NCBI GenBank assembly: GCA_020633495.1
Contig: JACKDR010000001.1
Span: 186,001 to 250,000, forward strand
Direction of reading: 5' to 3'
Origin: Kofleriaceae bacterium
GTDB taxonomy: Bacteria > Myxococcota_A > Polyangia > Haliangiales > Haliangiaceae
DNA: 64,000 bases
A program made the position numbers and the translations under genes. Within the stretch, counting starts at the first letter, position 1, and each line of letters opens with the position of its first letter. Shown here piece by piece: positions 53,170 to 63,855 of the stretch. The notes beneath the pieces were generated by a model. It was not told the origin of the DNA. It saw only the letters and a list, made by a program, of their open reading frames with translations, and did no database searches.

Positions 53170-53478
53170 TCAGACCTCGACCGCGAACAGCGCGCGCAGC
53201 TCGTCCATGACCTCGGGCTTGACCGAGCAGATGAGCTGCTTGCCCTCCCGCTCGGTGTCGATCAGGCCGGCGTCGGCCAGCTCCTTGACGTGGTGGGACA
53301 CGGTCGGGGCCCCGACCTTGAGCCCGTCGAGCAGCTTGGTCAGGAAGCAGTCGTGGACCCGGCCCTTGGCCAGATCCAGCCGGCTCTCCTCGAGCAGGTT
53401 GATGAACAGCTGCAGGCGGTTCTCGTTGCCGAGCGCCCGGAAGATCCGGGCCAGCCGCTTGGGATCGAGGTCCGCCAC
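53170..53478 (-). CDS. ArsR-family winged-helix transcriptional regulator
   Basis: 102 aa. Helix-turn-helix core RIFRALGNENRLQLFINLLE and recognition helix GAPTVSHHVKELADAGLIDT, then the wing EREGKQLICSVKPEV. The metal-binding Cys box of ArsR/SmtB (ELCVC) is absent; one Cys is in VHDCFLTK and one in LICSV. It probably controls the neighbouring oxidoreductase and itself. GTG 53478 coincides with the predicted transcription start of a good promoter, so the mRNA should be leaderless. Confidence 0.92.
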   Translation of the reverse strand: MADLDPKRLARIFRALGNENRLQLFINLLEESRLDLAKGRVHDCFLTKLLDGLKVGAPTVSHHVKELADAGLIDTEREGKQLICSVKPEVMDELRALFAVEV

Positions 53479-53484
53479 GGCCCA

Positions 53485-53513
53485 TCAGTACGATGGTTGT
53501 CGAAGTGTGTCAA
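53485..53513 (-). promoter_or_regulatory. arsR promoter TTGACA, 17 bp, TACTGA
   Basis: A consensus -35 TTGACA (53513-53508), a 17-base spacer and TACTGA (53490-53485) are followed 6 bases later by the GTG start. It is the best sigma-70-type promoter in the window and gives a transcript beginning at the start codon. Confidence 0.65.
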
Positions 53514-53535
53514 GCCCGGAGGCGGCGGTCGCGGC

Positions 53536-54120
53536 CTACTCGCGGGCCAGCCGGGTCAAGACCAGCTTCGACAGCCCCTTGAGCGTGTCGAACACGCCGG
53601 CGCCGGTCGCCGCCGCGGCCTCGAAGTCCGGGACCCCCAGCGGATTCACGGTCGCGCGCAGCTCGTCGACCGACATCACGTCGGGCAGGTCGCGCTTGTT
53701 GTACTGGACCACGTACGGCAGCTTGTCGAGGGCGCCGCCGGTGTCGCGCAGGTTCTGCTCCAGGTTCTCGACGCTCTCGATGTTGGCCTCGGTGCGGCTG
53801 GGCTGCGAGTCGGCGACGAAGATGACGCCGTCGGCGCCCTTGAGCACCAGCTTGCGGCTGGCGTCGTAGAACACCTGGCCCGGCACCGTGTAGAGGTGGA
53901 AGCGGACCTTGAAGCCGCGCACCGAGCCGAGGTCGATCGGCAGGAAGTCGAAGAACAGCGTCCGCTCGGTCTCGGTGGCGAGCGTGATCATCTTGCCCTT
54001 CGCGTCGGGCTTGGTCTTCGAGAAGATGTGCTGCAGGTTGGTCGTCTTCCCGCACAGGCCGGGCCCGTAGTAGACGATCTTGCAGTTGATCTCCTTGGAC
54101 AGGTGATTGACGTAGCTCAT
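53536..54120 (-). CDS. mglA: MglA-like small GTPase
   Basis: 194 aa, Ras-like GTPase that sets cell polarity and drives gliding and type IV pili-based motility in myxobacteria. P-loop YYGPGLCGKTTNLQHIFSKT, switch region LATETERTLFFDFLPIDLGS, RFHLYTVPGQVFYDASRKLV (the MglA-specific G3 region), VQYNKRDLP (G4) and the ATGAGVFDTLK C-terminal block. Closely resembles M. xanthus MglA over its whole length. ATG overlaps the stop of the upstream TerB-like gene. The partner MglB, usually adjacent, is not found in this window. Confidence 0.95.
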   Translation of the reverse strand: MSYVNHLSKEINCKIVYYGPGLCGKTTNLQHIFSKTKPDAKGKMITLATETERTLFFDFLPIDLGSVRGFKVRFHLYTVPGQVFYDASRKLVLKGADGVIFVADSQPSRTEANIESVENLEQNLRDTGGALDKLPYVVQYNKRDLPDVMSVDELRATVNPLGVPDFEAAAATGAGVFDTLKGLSKLVLTRLARE

Positions 54121-54674
54121 CGCAGCTGACCCTCCAGGCGCGCGGCGACGCGGTCGATCACGGCGCGCACCTGGTCCGCCGAGTAGCCCAGGTGCGATCC
54201 CAGCTCGGTCAGCGCGGCGCCCTCGGGCGCGCCGAGCTCGCCGTCGGCCATCGCGATCAGCGCGACCAGCCCGAGGGTGTCGTCGACCAGCGAGGCGTCG
54301 ACGTCGGCGGCGGCGCGGGCCAGCCGCGGCCCCCGCCCCATCGCCGCGACGCCGCGCTCGAGCTCGCGGAAGTTGGTCTCGAGCAGCTCGTGGTCGACGG
54401 CCTCGGCGGTCAGCTTCTCGAGCAGGCGGGCCAGGCCGCGCCGCTCCTCGTCGGCGAAGCCGTCGGCCGACGCGACCAGGAAGCCGAGCTCGACCACGGC
54501 CTGGAACCAGCGCGCGACGTCGAGGTCCTCGGGCACGGCGGCCATGGCCTGGGCGGCGCCGGTGCGCAGGCGCGCGGCGCGCGCGCCGTCCTCGGCGGCC
54601 ACCGCGTACAGCGCCGCGGCCAGGCGCGCCGGTGGCGCCGCCGACAGCGCCACGATCGGAGCTGGATCCCCCAT
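54117..54674 (-). CDS. TerB-like alpha-helical protein upstream of mglA
   Basis: 185 aa, no signal or membrane segment, all helical. GFLVASADGFADEERRGLAR and LVALIAMADGELGAPEGAAL are two copies of the short A-D-G-x-x-x-x-E motif typical of TerB/DjlA-like (tellurite-resistance) domains. Translationally coupled to mglA through ATGA, so a function in the same process is plausible. TACGCT lies 6 bases before the ATG at 54674. Confidence 0.78.
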   Translation of the reverse strand: MGDPAPIVALSAAPPARLAAALYAVAAEDGARAARLRTGAAQAMAAVPEDLDVARWFQAVVELGFLVASADGFADEERRGLARLLEKLTAEAVDHELLETNFRELERGVAAMGRGPRLARAAADVDASLVDDTLGLVALIAMADGELGAPEGAALTELGSHLGYSADQVRAVIDRVAARLEGQLR

Positions 54675-54680
54675 GCCCCG

Positions 54681-54686
54681 AGCGTA
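54681..54686 (-). promoter_or_regulatory. -10-like TACGCT, predicted leaderless start
   Basis: On the minus strand TACGCT lies 6 bases before the ATG at 54674; it would drive the TerB-like gene and mglA. Confidence 0.42.
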
Positions 54687-54727
54687 CGCGGCCGGCCCGG
54701 CGCGGGGAAGGGGCTGGGGCGGGCGCG

Positions 54728-55513
54728 CTACGGCGCGTCGCAGGGGACGCCGCCGATGGCGTCGATCTCGTTCCAGCCCGGCACCGCCGGCGAGTCGATC
54801 GTGACCCGGATGGCGGTGATCGCGACGTCGGTGCAGCCGACCTCGACGTGGCGCCGGAACGCCGCCGACCCCAGCGCCGCCGCGGCGCCGTCGTAGGCGA
54901 CCTGGTGGCTGCCGTCGACGCCGATCAGCTCGATCCGCGACACCGCGCCGGCGTTGAAGGTCTCGTAGACCTCGACCGCCGACAGCCGGTGCGGCGCGGC
55001 CAGCCCGACCTCGAGGGTCTCGACCCGGTCGTCGGCGCCGCGCGACGCCCACGCGCTGACCTGGTCGCCGGCCACCGGGTAGACGTCGGGCGGGCCCAGC
55101 ACCTGCGCGGCCGACCAGCTGCCGTCGCTGTACTCGCTGGACGCCTCGCGCACCGTCGCCGCCCACATCACCGGTGGCGGTGCCGCCGCGATCGCCATCG
55201 CGGCGGGTCGCAGGCGCGCGGCGCGGTAGTCCTCGGCGCCGATGCGGCCGTGCTCGTAGTCGACGCAGGCCATGGCGGCGCGGACCACCGCGGCGCGATC
55301 GCGCTCGGCGAGCTGGCCGAGGTCCATGCCGGCGGGCAGCGCACACGGGTCGGGGCGCCGCGGCGGCGCGGCGCCGGTCATCGACGTGGTGACCGCGACG
55401 CCGGTGACGAAGCACAGGGCCGCGGCGGAGACCGCCAGAGCCGGCGCGGTGACGCGCAGCGGCGAGCGGACCGGGCGGAGGACGGCGGGAGCGGCGGGCG
55501 AACGTTCGGCCAT
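54728..55513 (-). CDS. membrane-anchored protein with discoidin-like domain
   Basis: 261 aa. N-terminal membrane anchor (VTAPALAVSAAALCFVTGVA, residues about 21-40), a helical juxtamembrane part, and a C-terminal galactose-binding-like jelly-roll (about 120-260): ASSEYSDGSWSAAQVLGPPD, AWASRGADDRVETLEVGLAA, SAVEVYETFNAGAVSRIELI, IRVTIDSPAVPGWNEIDAI. The WNEIDAI end is typical of the F5/8-type carbohydrate-binding fold. ATG 55513 is preferred to the upstream ATG at 55552, as the sequence before it is Arg/Cys-rich and without a signal. Confidence 0.75.
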   Translation of the reverse strand: MAERSPAAPAVLRPVRSPLRVTAPALAVSAAALCFVTGVAVTTSMTGAAPPRRPDPCALPAGMDLGQLAERDRAAVVRAAMACVDYEHGRIGAEDYRAARLRPAAMAIAAAPPPVMWAATVREASSEYSDGSWSAAQVLGPPDVYPVAGDQVSAWASRGADDRVETLEVGLAAPHRLSAVEVYETFNAGAVSRIELIGVDGSHQVAYDGAAAALGSAAFRRHVEVGCTDVAITAIRVTIDSPAVPGWNEIDAIGGVPCDAP

Positions 55514-55597
55514 GGACGGTCGAACGCACCAGGCCGGCGCTCGGTCCATCACGGGCCGGGCTCGTGCCCGCGGCGGCGGTCGCGACGGTCGCGGCGA

Positions 55598-56569
55598 CTA
55601 CGGGGTCGGCGGTACCCGGACCAGCAGGATCTCGTCAAGGGAGCTCAGCATGGCCGAGAGGGTGTCGGCGCCGTCGCGCTGGCTGAGCCGGTTTTCCTGG
55701 TTGTAGTTGATCTTGAACAGGTTGCCCGTGTTGTCGCCGGCCAGCGGACCGGCACCTACATACCAGCCGCCGAAGCGCCACCACTGCACCAGGGGCCCGG
55801 TGTAGTCGAGCGGGTACGCCGAGTGGCTGACGATGCGCAGGTCGGGATCGATCGTGGTGTCGTTGCAGACGTCGCCGAGCGTGCACGAGGACCCGGTGGA
55901 CAGCGCCTTCTCGAGGCTGGCGTAGCGCAGCGCGCTGTCGGCCGTCGCCGAGAAGCTCCCGACCACCAGGTAGTTGACGTCGGTGTCGGCGATCAACAGC
56001 TCGGTGCCGGTCGTGACCTGCGACGGCAGGATGTGGCCGGCGCACGCCGTGAAGGTGGTGCAGGTCGCGGCGCCGAACAGCGCCACCGGCCCACCGAACA
56101 GGCCGCTGGACGGCACGTAGCTGACGAGCTGCCAGCCACCGCCGGCGTCGGTCATGCGGCAGTACACCTCGACCGGGTCGTCGCCGAGATCGCCGTCGGG
56201 ATCGATCGTGTACAGGCCGTCGGGCGCGGCGGCGTCGGCGGCCAGGACGTCGCTGCAGTTGCGCGGGTGGGCCTCGCAGACGCCGCCGGCGCAGGCGCTG
56301 GACGCGCAGTCGGCGGCCGCGGCGCAGGCGTCGCCGATCGCGCAGGCATCGCAGGTCGCGCCGCCGCAGTCGACGTCGGACTCGTCGCCGTCCTGGACGC
56401 CGTCGGCGCAGGTCGGCATGGCGTCGACCGGGGTCGCGTCGACGACGCGCGCGTCGACCGGGTCGTGGCCGCCGCCGTCGGGGCCGGCGGCGGGGTCGTC
56501 ACCACAGCCCGCGGCCGCGGCGGCGACCCCGACCACGCAGGTAGACAGGAGCAGGCGAAGGTCGGGCAT
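55598..56569 (-). CDS. fibrinogen-like-domain lipoprotein with Cys-rich module
   Basis: 323 aa. Lipobox AAGC (Cys about 22), tether GDDPAAGPDGGGHDP, then a Cys-rich segment of the kind found in myxobacterial surface proteins (TCADGVQDGDESDVDCGGAT, CDACAIGDACAAAADCASSA, CAGGVCEA), and a fibrinogen-like lectin domain starting NCSDVLAADAAAPDGLYTID with VEVYCRMTDAGGGWQLVSY. The second half is more divergent and retains paired Cys. Likely surface adhesin or glycan-binding protein. The ATG at 56569 is 6 bases after GACCCT. Confidence 0.85.
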   Translation of the reverse strand: MPDLRLLLSTCVVGVAAAAAGCGDDPAAGPDGGGHDPVDARVVDATPVDAMPTCADGVQDGDESDVDCGGATCDACAIGDACAAAADCASSACAGGVCEAHPRNCSDVLAADAAAPDGLYTIDPDGDLGDDPVEVYCRMTDAGGGWQLVSYVPSSGLFGGPVALFGAATCTTFTACAGHILPSQVTTGTELLIADTDVNYLVVGSFSATADSALRYASLEKALSTGSSCTLGDVCNDTTIDPDLRIVSHSAYPLDYTGPLVQWWRFGGWYVGAGPLAGDNTGNLFKINYNQENRLSQRDGADTLSAMLSSLDEILLVRVPPTP

Positions 56570-56641
56570 GAGAGCAGGGTCCCGCGGCGGCGACCACGGC
56601 ACATCACACGCCGATCTCACGGCGCCGGCCGCCGGCCCGCG

Positions 56642-59812
<3,171 letters not shown>

Positions 59813-59824
59813 GATGGCTGCCTG

Positions 59825-60736
59825 CTACGTCCGGTCATCGACGTGGTCCCCATCGTACAGGACCAGCTGGACCATGCCGCCGCCGTCGCTGCGGACCAGG
59901 TCGCCGCGGACCCCGCCGGCGCGCAGCCGCGCGCGCAGCCGCCCCAGCGCGACGTCCCAGCGGTGGCGCAGCTCCAGCGGCTCGGCGTCGCCCGGCCACA
60001 GCTCGCGGGCGACCAGCTCCCAGCTCACCGGCCCGCCGTAGGCGACCAGCTCGCCCAGGATCCGCGCGCCGGCGCCGCCGAACGTGACCACCGGGCGGTG
60101 CGGCCGGTGGATCTCGACGCTGTCGTAGTGGGCGACCAGCCGCAGCGGCGCGGCGATCGCGCCGGCGGCCTCGGTCGACGGGTGACCGGCCTCGTCGATC
60201 GCGATCGCGCACACCTCGAACGTCGCGCCGTCGATGACGAAGCGATCGCCCTCGCCGACGTCGCGGACCGCGGCGTCGCCGACCCGCAGCCGCCAGCCGT
60301 CGCCGATCGACCACAGGTGGGCGATCGCCCCGGGCACGAAGCGCCCGGCCAGCCGCGGCGGCCGCGCCGCCACCACGCTCGACACCTGGGCCAGGGGCCG
60401 GACCCCGAGGCCGGCGGCGCGCAGCGCCAGCACGCGCGCCGGGGTCACGACGTCCTCGACCGTCGCGGTGAAGCCCTCGGCGAGATCGATCGCGACGCCG
60501 CGGCGCAGCCGGACCTCGCTGACGGGTCGGCCGTCGACCGCGACCAGCCGGCGCAGCGACAGCAGGAACAGCTCGCCCCGGCGCAGGCTGACCATCGCGT
60601 GGGCCTCGGAGATCCGCGGATCGTCGAGCACCAGCGCCGCCGACGCGACCCGGCCCAGCAGGTCGCCGTGACCCAGCTCGGTCGTGGAGCCGTCGGGGAG
60701 CCGGAGCCGGACGAACGCGCGCATCGCGGAGATCAT
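59825..60736 (-). CDS. FHA-domain protein with C-terminal winged helix
   Basis: 303 aa, cytosolic. An N-terminal forkhead-associated domain (about residues 10-90): LGRVASAALVLDDPRISEAH then AMVSLRRGELFLLSLRR, which binds phosphothreonine. Middle second FHA-like/beta segment (IAHLWSIGDGWRLRVGDAAV). C-terminal OmpR/SARP-like winged-helix (about 230-300): GARILGELVAYGGPVSWELV, RHRWDVALGRLRARL, GDLVRSDGGGMVQL. Suggests a kinase-responsive DNA-binding regulator; the adjacent kinase is the obvious partner. ATG 60736 is used; an ATG at 60724 is an alternative. Confidence 0.85.
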   Translation of the reverse strand: MISAMRAFVRLRLPDGSTTELGHGDLLGRVASAALVLDDPRISEAHAMVSLRRGELFLLSLRRLVAVDGRPVSEVRLRRGVAIDLAEGFTATVEDVVTPARVLALRAAGLGVRPLAQVSSVVAARPPRLAGRFVPGAIAHLWSIGDGWRLRVGDAAVRDVGEGDRFVIDGATFEVCAIAIDEAGHPSTEAAGAIAAPLRLVAHYDSVEIHRPHRPVVTFGGAGARILGELVAYGGPVSWELVARELWPGDAEPLELRHRWDVALGRLRARLRAGGVRGDLVRSDGGGMVQLVLYDGDHVDDRT

Positions 60737-60775
60737 GACGCCCGGAACCGCGCCGCTATTGCCAGCGTCGTCGCC

Positions 60776-60816
60776 GAAAAAGGAACCGGGCCCGACGGAC
60801 GAACCGTCGGGCCCGG
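60776..60816 (-). terminator. strong intrinsic terminator of the EF-G paralogue gene
   Basis: A perfect 13-bp stem (CCGGGCCCGACGG with its complement, 60786-60798 and 60804-60816) around a 5-base loop. On the minus strand it is followed by TTCCTTTTT. It lies 11 bases after the EF-G stop. Confidence 0.9.
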
Positions 60817-60826
60817 GGACGACCGG

Positions 60827-62857
60827 TCAGGCGGCGAGGCCCGACCGTGGCGGCGCGGCGACCGCGGCGTACCGGCTCGCCTCCAGGACGAAGCGGCCGG
60901 CGCCGTGGGTGAGCGCGCCGAGGGCGCCGGCGTAGCCGAACATCTCGGCCAGCGGGACCTCGGCGCGGACGACCCGGGCGCGATCGCGGACGTCGACGGC
61001 CTGGACCACGCCGCGCCGCCGGGCCAGATCGCCGAGCACCGCGCCGACCTCGACCTCGGGGCAGGTCACCTCGAGGCGCATGATCGGCTCGAGCCGGACG
61101 ATCCCGACCGCCGCGGCAGCGTCGCGCAGGGCCCGGGCCCCGGCCAGCTGGAAGGCCAGCTCGCTGGAGTCCTTGACGTGGGTCGCGCCGTCGACCACGG
61201 CGACGTGGACGTCGACCACCGGGTAGCCGTCGAGCACGCCGCCGCGCATGGCGTCGCGGACGCCGGCCTCGACCGCCGCGACGTACGGGCGCGGCACCGC
61301 GCCGCCGCGCACGCGGTCCTCGAAGACCAGCCCGGCGCCGCGCGGCGCCGGCCCGAGCTCGACGACGATCCGGGCGTACTGCCCCGGGCCGCCGGTCTGC
61401 CGGGCGTGCTCGACGTCGAGCCGGGTCGCGCCGGCGAGCGTGGTCCGGTACGCCACCGCGGGCCGGCCGATCGCGACCTGGACCCCGTGCTCGGTGGCCA
61501 GGCGCTCGGCCGCGATCTCGAGGTGCAGCTGGCCCATGCCGGCCAGCAAGGTCTGGCCGGTCTCGGGCTCGCTCTCGAGCCGCAGCGACGGGTCCGCCGC
61601 GATCATCCGCGCCAGCGCGAGCGGCAGGCGCTCGCGATCGTCGCCGGTGACCGGCTCGACCGCGACCCGCACCACCGGCTCCGGCGTCGCGATCGCCTCG
61701 AGGACGATCGGCTGCGCCGGCGCCGACAGCGTGTCGCCGCCGGTGATCGGCACCGCCAGGATCGCGCCCAGCTCGCCGGCCTCGAGCCGGTCGACGTCCT
61801 CGCGCTGGTCCGCGAACATGCGGACCAGGCGACCGACCCGCACGGTCCGGCCACCGCGGGCCAGGCGGACCTGGGCGCCGCGCGCCAGCACGCCGCTGTA
61901 CACGCGCACGAACGTCAGCTGGCCGTGGCGATCGAAGACGACCTTGAACGCCAGCGCCGCCAGCGGCGCCGCCGCGTCGGGTGGACGGGCGCCGCCGTCG
62001 ACGCCGTGGACGTCGCCGCGATCGCGCGGCGACGGCAGCAACGCCACGACCGCGTCGAGCAGCGGCTGGACGCCGACGTCCTTGTACGCGGCGCCGCACG
62101 CGACGGGTACCACGCGACCGGCCAGGGTCGCGCGGCGCAGCGCCGCCCACAGCGTCGCCGAGGTGACCTCGCGGCCCTCGATCAGGGCCTCGAGGACCGC
62201 GGGATCCTCGTCGGCGCAGGCGTCGAGGAGGCGCTCGCGCGCCGCCATCAGGTTGTCAGAGAGCTCGGTCGCCGGCCGGCGCTGATCGCCGCCGCCGGGA
62301 TCCCAGCGCCGCTCCTCGAGCGCGACCAGATCGATCACGCCGACGAGGACGCCGTCGACCACGTGCGGCCACGTCACCGCCACCGCGCGCGCGCCGAGGC
62401 GCGCGTCGACCTCGCGCAGACAGCGCGCCAGGTCGGCCCCGGGGCGGTCCAGCTTGTTGACGAACACCAGGCGCGGCACGCCGTGGCGATCGGCCTGGCG
62501 CCACACCGTCTCGGTCTGGGCCTCGACCCCGGAGACCGCGTCGAGCACGACGACCGCGCCGTCGAGGACGCGGAGCGAGCGCTCGACCTCGATCGTGAAG
62601 TCGGCGTGGCCCGGGGTGTCGATCAGGTGGAGGCGGTGGTCGCGCCAGTCGCAGCTCACCGCCGCCGCCATGATCGTGATGCCCTTGGCCTGCTCGATCG
62701 GGTGGTGGTCGGTGTGGGCGGTGCCGTCGTGGACCTCGCCGGCGGCGTGGATGCGACCGGTGAACAGCAGGACCCGCTCGGTGAGCGTGGTCTTGCCGGC
62801 GTCGACGTGGGCGATGATGCCGAGGTTGCGGATGCGTTCGATGGGTAAGCGGGTCAT
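60827..62857 (-). CDS. elongation factor G paralogue
   Basis: 676 aa translational GTPase. G1 AHVDAGKTTL, G2 GITI (AKGITIMAAA; canonical EF-G has ERGITI), G3 DTPGHADF, G4 NKLD, domain II and V in place (MRLEVTCPEVEVGAVLGDLA). The domain IV tip is HVKDS (residues 560-564) where canonical EF-G has HDVDS, and the whole protein is about 20 residues shorter than usual. It is not in a ribosomal-protein operon. Therefore I read it as a secondary EF-G (recycling, EF-G2 or stress-related) rather than fusA. SD CGGAG lies 7 bases before the ATG. A strong terminator follows. Confidence 0.9.
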   Translation of the reverse strand: MTRLPIERIRNLGIIAHVDAGKTTLTERVLLFTGRIHAAGEVHDGTAHTDHHPIEQAKGITIMAAAVSCDWRDHRLHLIDTPGHADFTIEVERSLRVLDGAVVVLDAVSGVEAQTETVWRQADRHGVPRLVFVNKLDRPGADLARCLREVDARLGARAVAVTWPHVVDGVLVGVIDLVALEERRWDPGGGDQRRPATELSDNLMAARERLLDACADEDPAVLEALIEGREVTSATLWAALRRATLAGRVVPVACGAAYKDVGVQPLLDAVVALLPSPRDRGDVHGVDGGARPPDAAAPLAALAFKVVFDRHGQLTFVRVYSGVLARGAQVRLARGGRTVRVGRLVRMFADQREDVDRLEAGELGAILAVPITGGDTLSAPAQPIVLEAIATPEPVVRVAVEPVTGDDRERLPLALARMIAADPSLRLESEPETGQTLLAGMGQLHLEIAAERLATEHGVQVAIGRPAVAYRTTLAGATRLDVEHARQTGGPGQYARIVVELGPAPRGAGLVFEDRVRGGAVPRPYVAAVEAGVRDAMRGGVLDGYPVVDVHVAVVDGATHVKDSSELAFQLAGARALRDAAAAVGIVRLEPIMRLEVTCPEVEVGAVLGDLARRRGVVQAVDVRDRARVVRAEVPLAEMFGYAGALGALTHGAGRFVLEASRYAAVAAPPRSGLAA

Positions 62858-63012
62858 GACGATCTCCGGGCAGACGGATGCCGTCCCGCCGAGCCGGCAG
62901 GGCTCGCGCGGTCGCGGGGCGGCGTGGGGTGTGCGGCGCGCGCGGCGAGGCCGCGGCGCGTCACCCGCGTCGGCGCATCCCCGGCGTCACGGCACGCGAC
63001 CGCGACGCGAGG

Positions 63013-63147
63013 TCAGGACAGCGCCGGCGCGGGTGCGCCAGTCGCCGGCGTGAAGCACAGCTGCGCGTAGTCGCACGTGCGGACGCACGCGCGCTCGGCG
63101 GAGGCGAGCCGCCGATCGAACCGCGAGATGTGCCGTGACCACGTCAT
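63013..63147 (-). CDS. 44-residue Cys-containing small ORF upstream of the EF-G paralogue
   Basis: ATG to TGA, 44 aa: MTWSRHISRFDRRL, then ERACVRTCDYAQLC (Cys-x3-Cys-x6-Cys) and a Pro/Ala tail. Third-position GC is about 90 percent, as for genes here. It begins 12 bases after a promoter (TTGACA, 18 bp, TATTTG). The EF-G gene starts 155 bases downstream on the same strand. It may be a free small protein, possibly with a metal or disulfide site, or a leader peptide controlling EF-G. Not recognised. Confidence 0.5.
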   Translation of the reverse strand: MTWSRHISRFDRRLASAERACVRTCDYAQLCFTPATGAPAPALS

Positions 63148-63159
63148 GGGCCTGGGGTG

Positions 63160-63189
63160 CAAATAGGGCATGCTCGACGCGGTTGTCAA
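63160..63189 (-). promoter_or_regulatory. promoter TTGACA, 18 bp, TATTTG
   Basis: On the minus strand TTGACA (63189-63184) and TATTTG (63165-63160) are 18 bases apart (17 if CTATTT is taken). It would serve the 44-residue ORF and probably the EF-G paralogue. Confidence 0.55.
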
Positions 63190-63249
63190 CGCCGACCTCG
63201 CAGCGCCGCGTGGTTGCTGGGAAACCGACGACGCACACTGGTGTCCAAC

Positions 63250-63834
63250 ATGGTGATGAAGCCGCACGCCTCCCTGCCCGCCCCCATCGCCGGCGCCGCC
63301 GCCGTCGTGATCGCCCTCGCCCTCGCGGCCTGCCCCGGCCCGGGGGCGCCCGGCGGCGCCGCGACCGCACCACCCGCGCCCGCCGCGCCGTCCAACCACG
63401 GCGGCGATCCCGACAGCCACACCCTGCTGGCCAGCCTGAGCCGCGGCGCCTGCTACGGCTGGTGCCCGGTCTACGAGGTGCGCGTCTACGCCGACGGCTC
63501 GGTCGAGTACCACGGCGACGACTTCGTCAAGGTCCAGGGCGACGCCACCGCGACCCTGGCCCCGGATCAGCGCAAGGCCATCGAGGAGCTGTTCATGGGC
63601 CACGGCTACTTCGACCTCGCCGACGCCTACACCGACGTCGACTGGACCGACGCGCCGTCGTCGACGACGTCGTTCCACCTCGACGGCCGCGACAAGACGA
63701 TCCGTCACTACCACGGCGACCAGGACGCGCCCGCCGCGCTGTCCGAGATCGAGGACGGCCTCGACCAGATCGTCGGCATCGAGCGCTGGATCGGCACCGA
63801 GCAGGAGCGCCGCGACCACAAGGGCCGCTGGTAG
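63250..63834 (+). CDS. DUF6438-like lipoprotein
   Basis: 194 aa. Signal with lipobox LAAC (Cys about 25), Ala/Pro tether, then a compact domain: LSRGACYGWCPVYEVRVYAD, GSVEYHGDDFVKVQGDATAT, DQRKAIEELFMGHGYFDLAD. The CYGxCPxY motif with VRVYADG is the hallmark of the DUF6438 group of envelope proteins. Role unknown. ATG 63250 is used; ATG 63256 is an alternative. Confidence 0.82.
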   Translation: MVMKPHASLPAPIAGAAAVVIALALAACPGPGAPGGAATAPPAPAAPSNHGGDPDSHTLLASLSRGACYGWCPVYEVRVYADGSVEYHGDDFVKVQGDATATLAPDQRKAIEELFMGHGYFDLADAYTDVDWTDAPSSTTSFHLDGRDKTIRHYHGDQDAPAALSEIEDGLDQIVGIERWIGTEQERRDHKGRW

Positions 63835-63855
63835 CGCCCGGCCGGGGCGGCGCGG

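Noticed and set aside
53536..54674. MglB identity for the gene coupled to mglA
   Set aside because: No roadblock/LC7-type pattern; the protein is all-helical with TerB-like ADG motifs.
60827..62857. Tetracycline-resistance (TetM-like) ribosomal protection protein
   Set aside because: The overall motifs and the domain IV and V sequence follow EF-G (PVVDVHVAVVDG, LRLE-type) rather than TetM; an EF-G paralogue is the better reading.
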